Shown here piece by piece: positions 48,892 through 49,979 of a stretch of DNA of 49,979 nucleotides. The stretch is from a virus, in IMG/VR virus record IMGVR_UViG_3300002835_000288, positions 1-49,979 of that record; one strand, given 5' to 3'. Within the stretch, counting starts at the first letter, position 1; every line of letters begins with the position of its first letter. Below the pieces are notes generated by a model. The model searched no databases. It saw nothing but the letters and a program-made list of their open reading frames with translations, and had not been told where the DNA came from. Position numbers and translations under genes: made by a program.

Positions 48892-49979
48892 ATGGCAAGA
48901 CAAAATATTAATATCGGCACAGCAGCAAACGACGGCACAGGCGATAAACTTCGCGTAGCCTTTGATAAGATCAACGATAATTTCGTTGAATTGTATGAGC
49001 AAGGCGACAAAGGAACTAAAGGCGACAAAGGTGAACCTGCTGTTGGTGGATCAGGTGCACAAGGAGCACAAGGTGTTGCTGGCGACAAGGGTGCAACAGG
49101 CGCGCAAGGCGTGCAAGGTGATATTGGCACAAAAGGCGATAAAGGTGAAGTTGGAGTGCAAGGTTCTGCTGGTTCGACTGGCGCACAAGGCGATGCTGGC
49201 ACAAAAGGCGATAAAGGTGAAGTTGGAGTGCAAGGCGCACAAGGTGCTGTTGGCGATAAAGGAGAAAAAGGCACAAAAGGTGATGTCGGAGCACAAGGTG
49301 TACAAGGTGCTGTTGGCGATAAAGGAGAAGTTGGGGTTCAAGGTGTCCAGGGCGTTCAGGGCGCATCTGGCGGTGGTGCTAATACAGGTAATGTGACATT
49401 TAGCGACCAAATTGTAATAGGCACTGGCAGCAATGATGGCAGTGGCGGATTGTATTTGGCTCCTGGAAATAATAGTATTGCTAATAGTGCATTACAATAC
49501 CTGAGAGTGCGCGGTGGTGATGTTGCCACACACATACACCTTGACACAGGCAATAACGCCTATTATGACCAATACTTTGGTGATGACGGCAAGTATGTAA
49601 AATTAGAAGCAGGTGATGCAGGCAATGTCGTAATCGGTACTGATGATGTTAATAATCAGTACAGTTGGTCATTTACTAGTGACGGTAATTTAATATTACC
49701 ATTAGGCAGTATTGTTTATGAAACCAACATTCCAGACCAATCACTTAGTGGTAGTGCTATTGCTTTAAAACCAATAGGTGGAACTACTGCCAATCAACAG
49801 TTATTAATATATCCAACAGCGGCTGACGGTGACCATATACATATGACAAGTGGAAACTTGTATGCAACCGAGTTGTTCTTAGGTAGTGATAACTTCTATG
49901 TTAAGTTAGCAAACACAGGTAATGTTATTATCAACAGTAATGATGGTAATAGTAGTAATGCTATGTGGACATTTGACAC
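48892..49979 (+). CDS. Collagen-like phage tail fibre protein, 3' partial
   Basis: The frame runs open from ATG 48892 to the window end (362 codons visible). The head has the widespread tail-fibre motif INIGTAANDGTGDKLRVAFD and KINDNFVELY. A single collagen tract of about 110 residues (48998-49368) is lysine-rich, with about 12 Gly-X-Lys triplets by eye (GTKGDKGEVG, GDKGEKGTKGD). The following domain is beta-rich with recurring units (YVKLEAGDAGNVVIG, YSWSFTSDGNLILPLG, YVKLANTGNVII), suggesting a repetitive fibre shaft or head. It follows gp15 directly, where T4-like phages usually have the terminase genes, so a fibre gene appears inserted into the neck-terminase order here. Confidence 0.82.
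   Translation, partial: MARQNINIGTAANDGTGDKLRVAFDKINDNFVELYEQGDKGTKGDKGEPAVGGSGAQGAQGVAGDKGATGAQGVQGDIGTKGDKGEVGVQGSAGSTGAQGDAGTKGDKGEVGVQGAQGAVGDKGEKGTKGDVGAQGVQGAVGDKGEVGVQGVQGVQGASGGGANTGNVTFSDQIVIGTGSNDGSGGLYLAPGNNSIANSALQYLRVRGGDVATHIHLDTGNNAYYDQYFGDDGKYVKLEAGDAGNVVIGTDDVNNQYSWSFTSDGNLILPLGSIVYETNIPDQSLSGSAIALKPIGGTTANQQLLIYPTAADGDHIHMTSGNLYATELFLGSDNFYVKLANTGNVIINSNDGNSSNAMWTFD

Overview
This window is a structural-gene segment of a tailed bacteriophage with a T4-like (myovirus) architecture. The identification rests on three consecutive genes near the right end (46193-48890). They read as the neck proteins gp13 and gp14 and the tail-sheath stabiliser gp15, with wording close to marine T4-like phages of cyanobacteria and SAR11-type bacteria. 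T4-type late promoter motifs (NATAAATA) precede many genes. Genes other than the collagen-like ones are AT-rich. The host cannot be fixed from the sequence; a marine, low-GC Gram-negative host is the best guess.

Layout. 1-5019: a giant collagen-like fibre, open at the left edge. 5022-5915: a LamG-type lectin-fold protein. 5959-14213: a second giant collagen-like fibre, a small structural protein, a glycine-rich adhesin, a small tail-fibre-assembly-like protein, a 2-oxoglutarate/Fe(II) oxygenase and a conserved structural protein. 14253-19216: a lysine-rich collagen-like fibre, a second glycine-rich adhesin, a short collagen-like fibre and a chaperone-like protein. 19213-28248: two adjacent genes that together encode about 3,000 residues of RCC1 repeats. 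28316-32767: glycosyltransferase and methyltransferase genes, two of them GT-methyltransferase fusions. 32756-35374, minus strand: a four-gene operon with 4-base overlaps (HldE, a cupin, a HAD phosphatase, HldD) for nucleotide-activated heptose. 35459-44218: two more collagen-like fibre cassettes with a third glycine-rich adhesin, a second oxygenase and a tail-assembly chaperone. 44229-46193: a three-domain enzyme resembling a fused collagen galactosyltransferase (GT25), PLOD/LH3 glycosyltransferase and PLOD lysyl hydroxylase. 46193-48890: neck and tail genes. 48892-end: another collagen-like fibre, open at the right edge.

The most interesting reading is that this phage carries a self-contained collagen system: several collagen-like tail proteins, some rich in the X-Lys-Gly sites that animal and mimivirus lysyl hydroxylases use, plus the enzymes expected to hydroxylate those lysines and build sugar on them. 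Two further 2OG/Fe(II) oxygenases, another GT25-like enzyme, a GT9-like enzyme and an ADP-heptose pathway could extend the decoration. These functions are inferred from sequence likeness. A second striking feature is a 21-base, in-frame stop/late-promoter/start insertion that splits what reads as one continuous RCC1 array into two genes. All gene-free gaps are under about 100 bases. I saw no tRNA, CRISPR array or insertion sequence.
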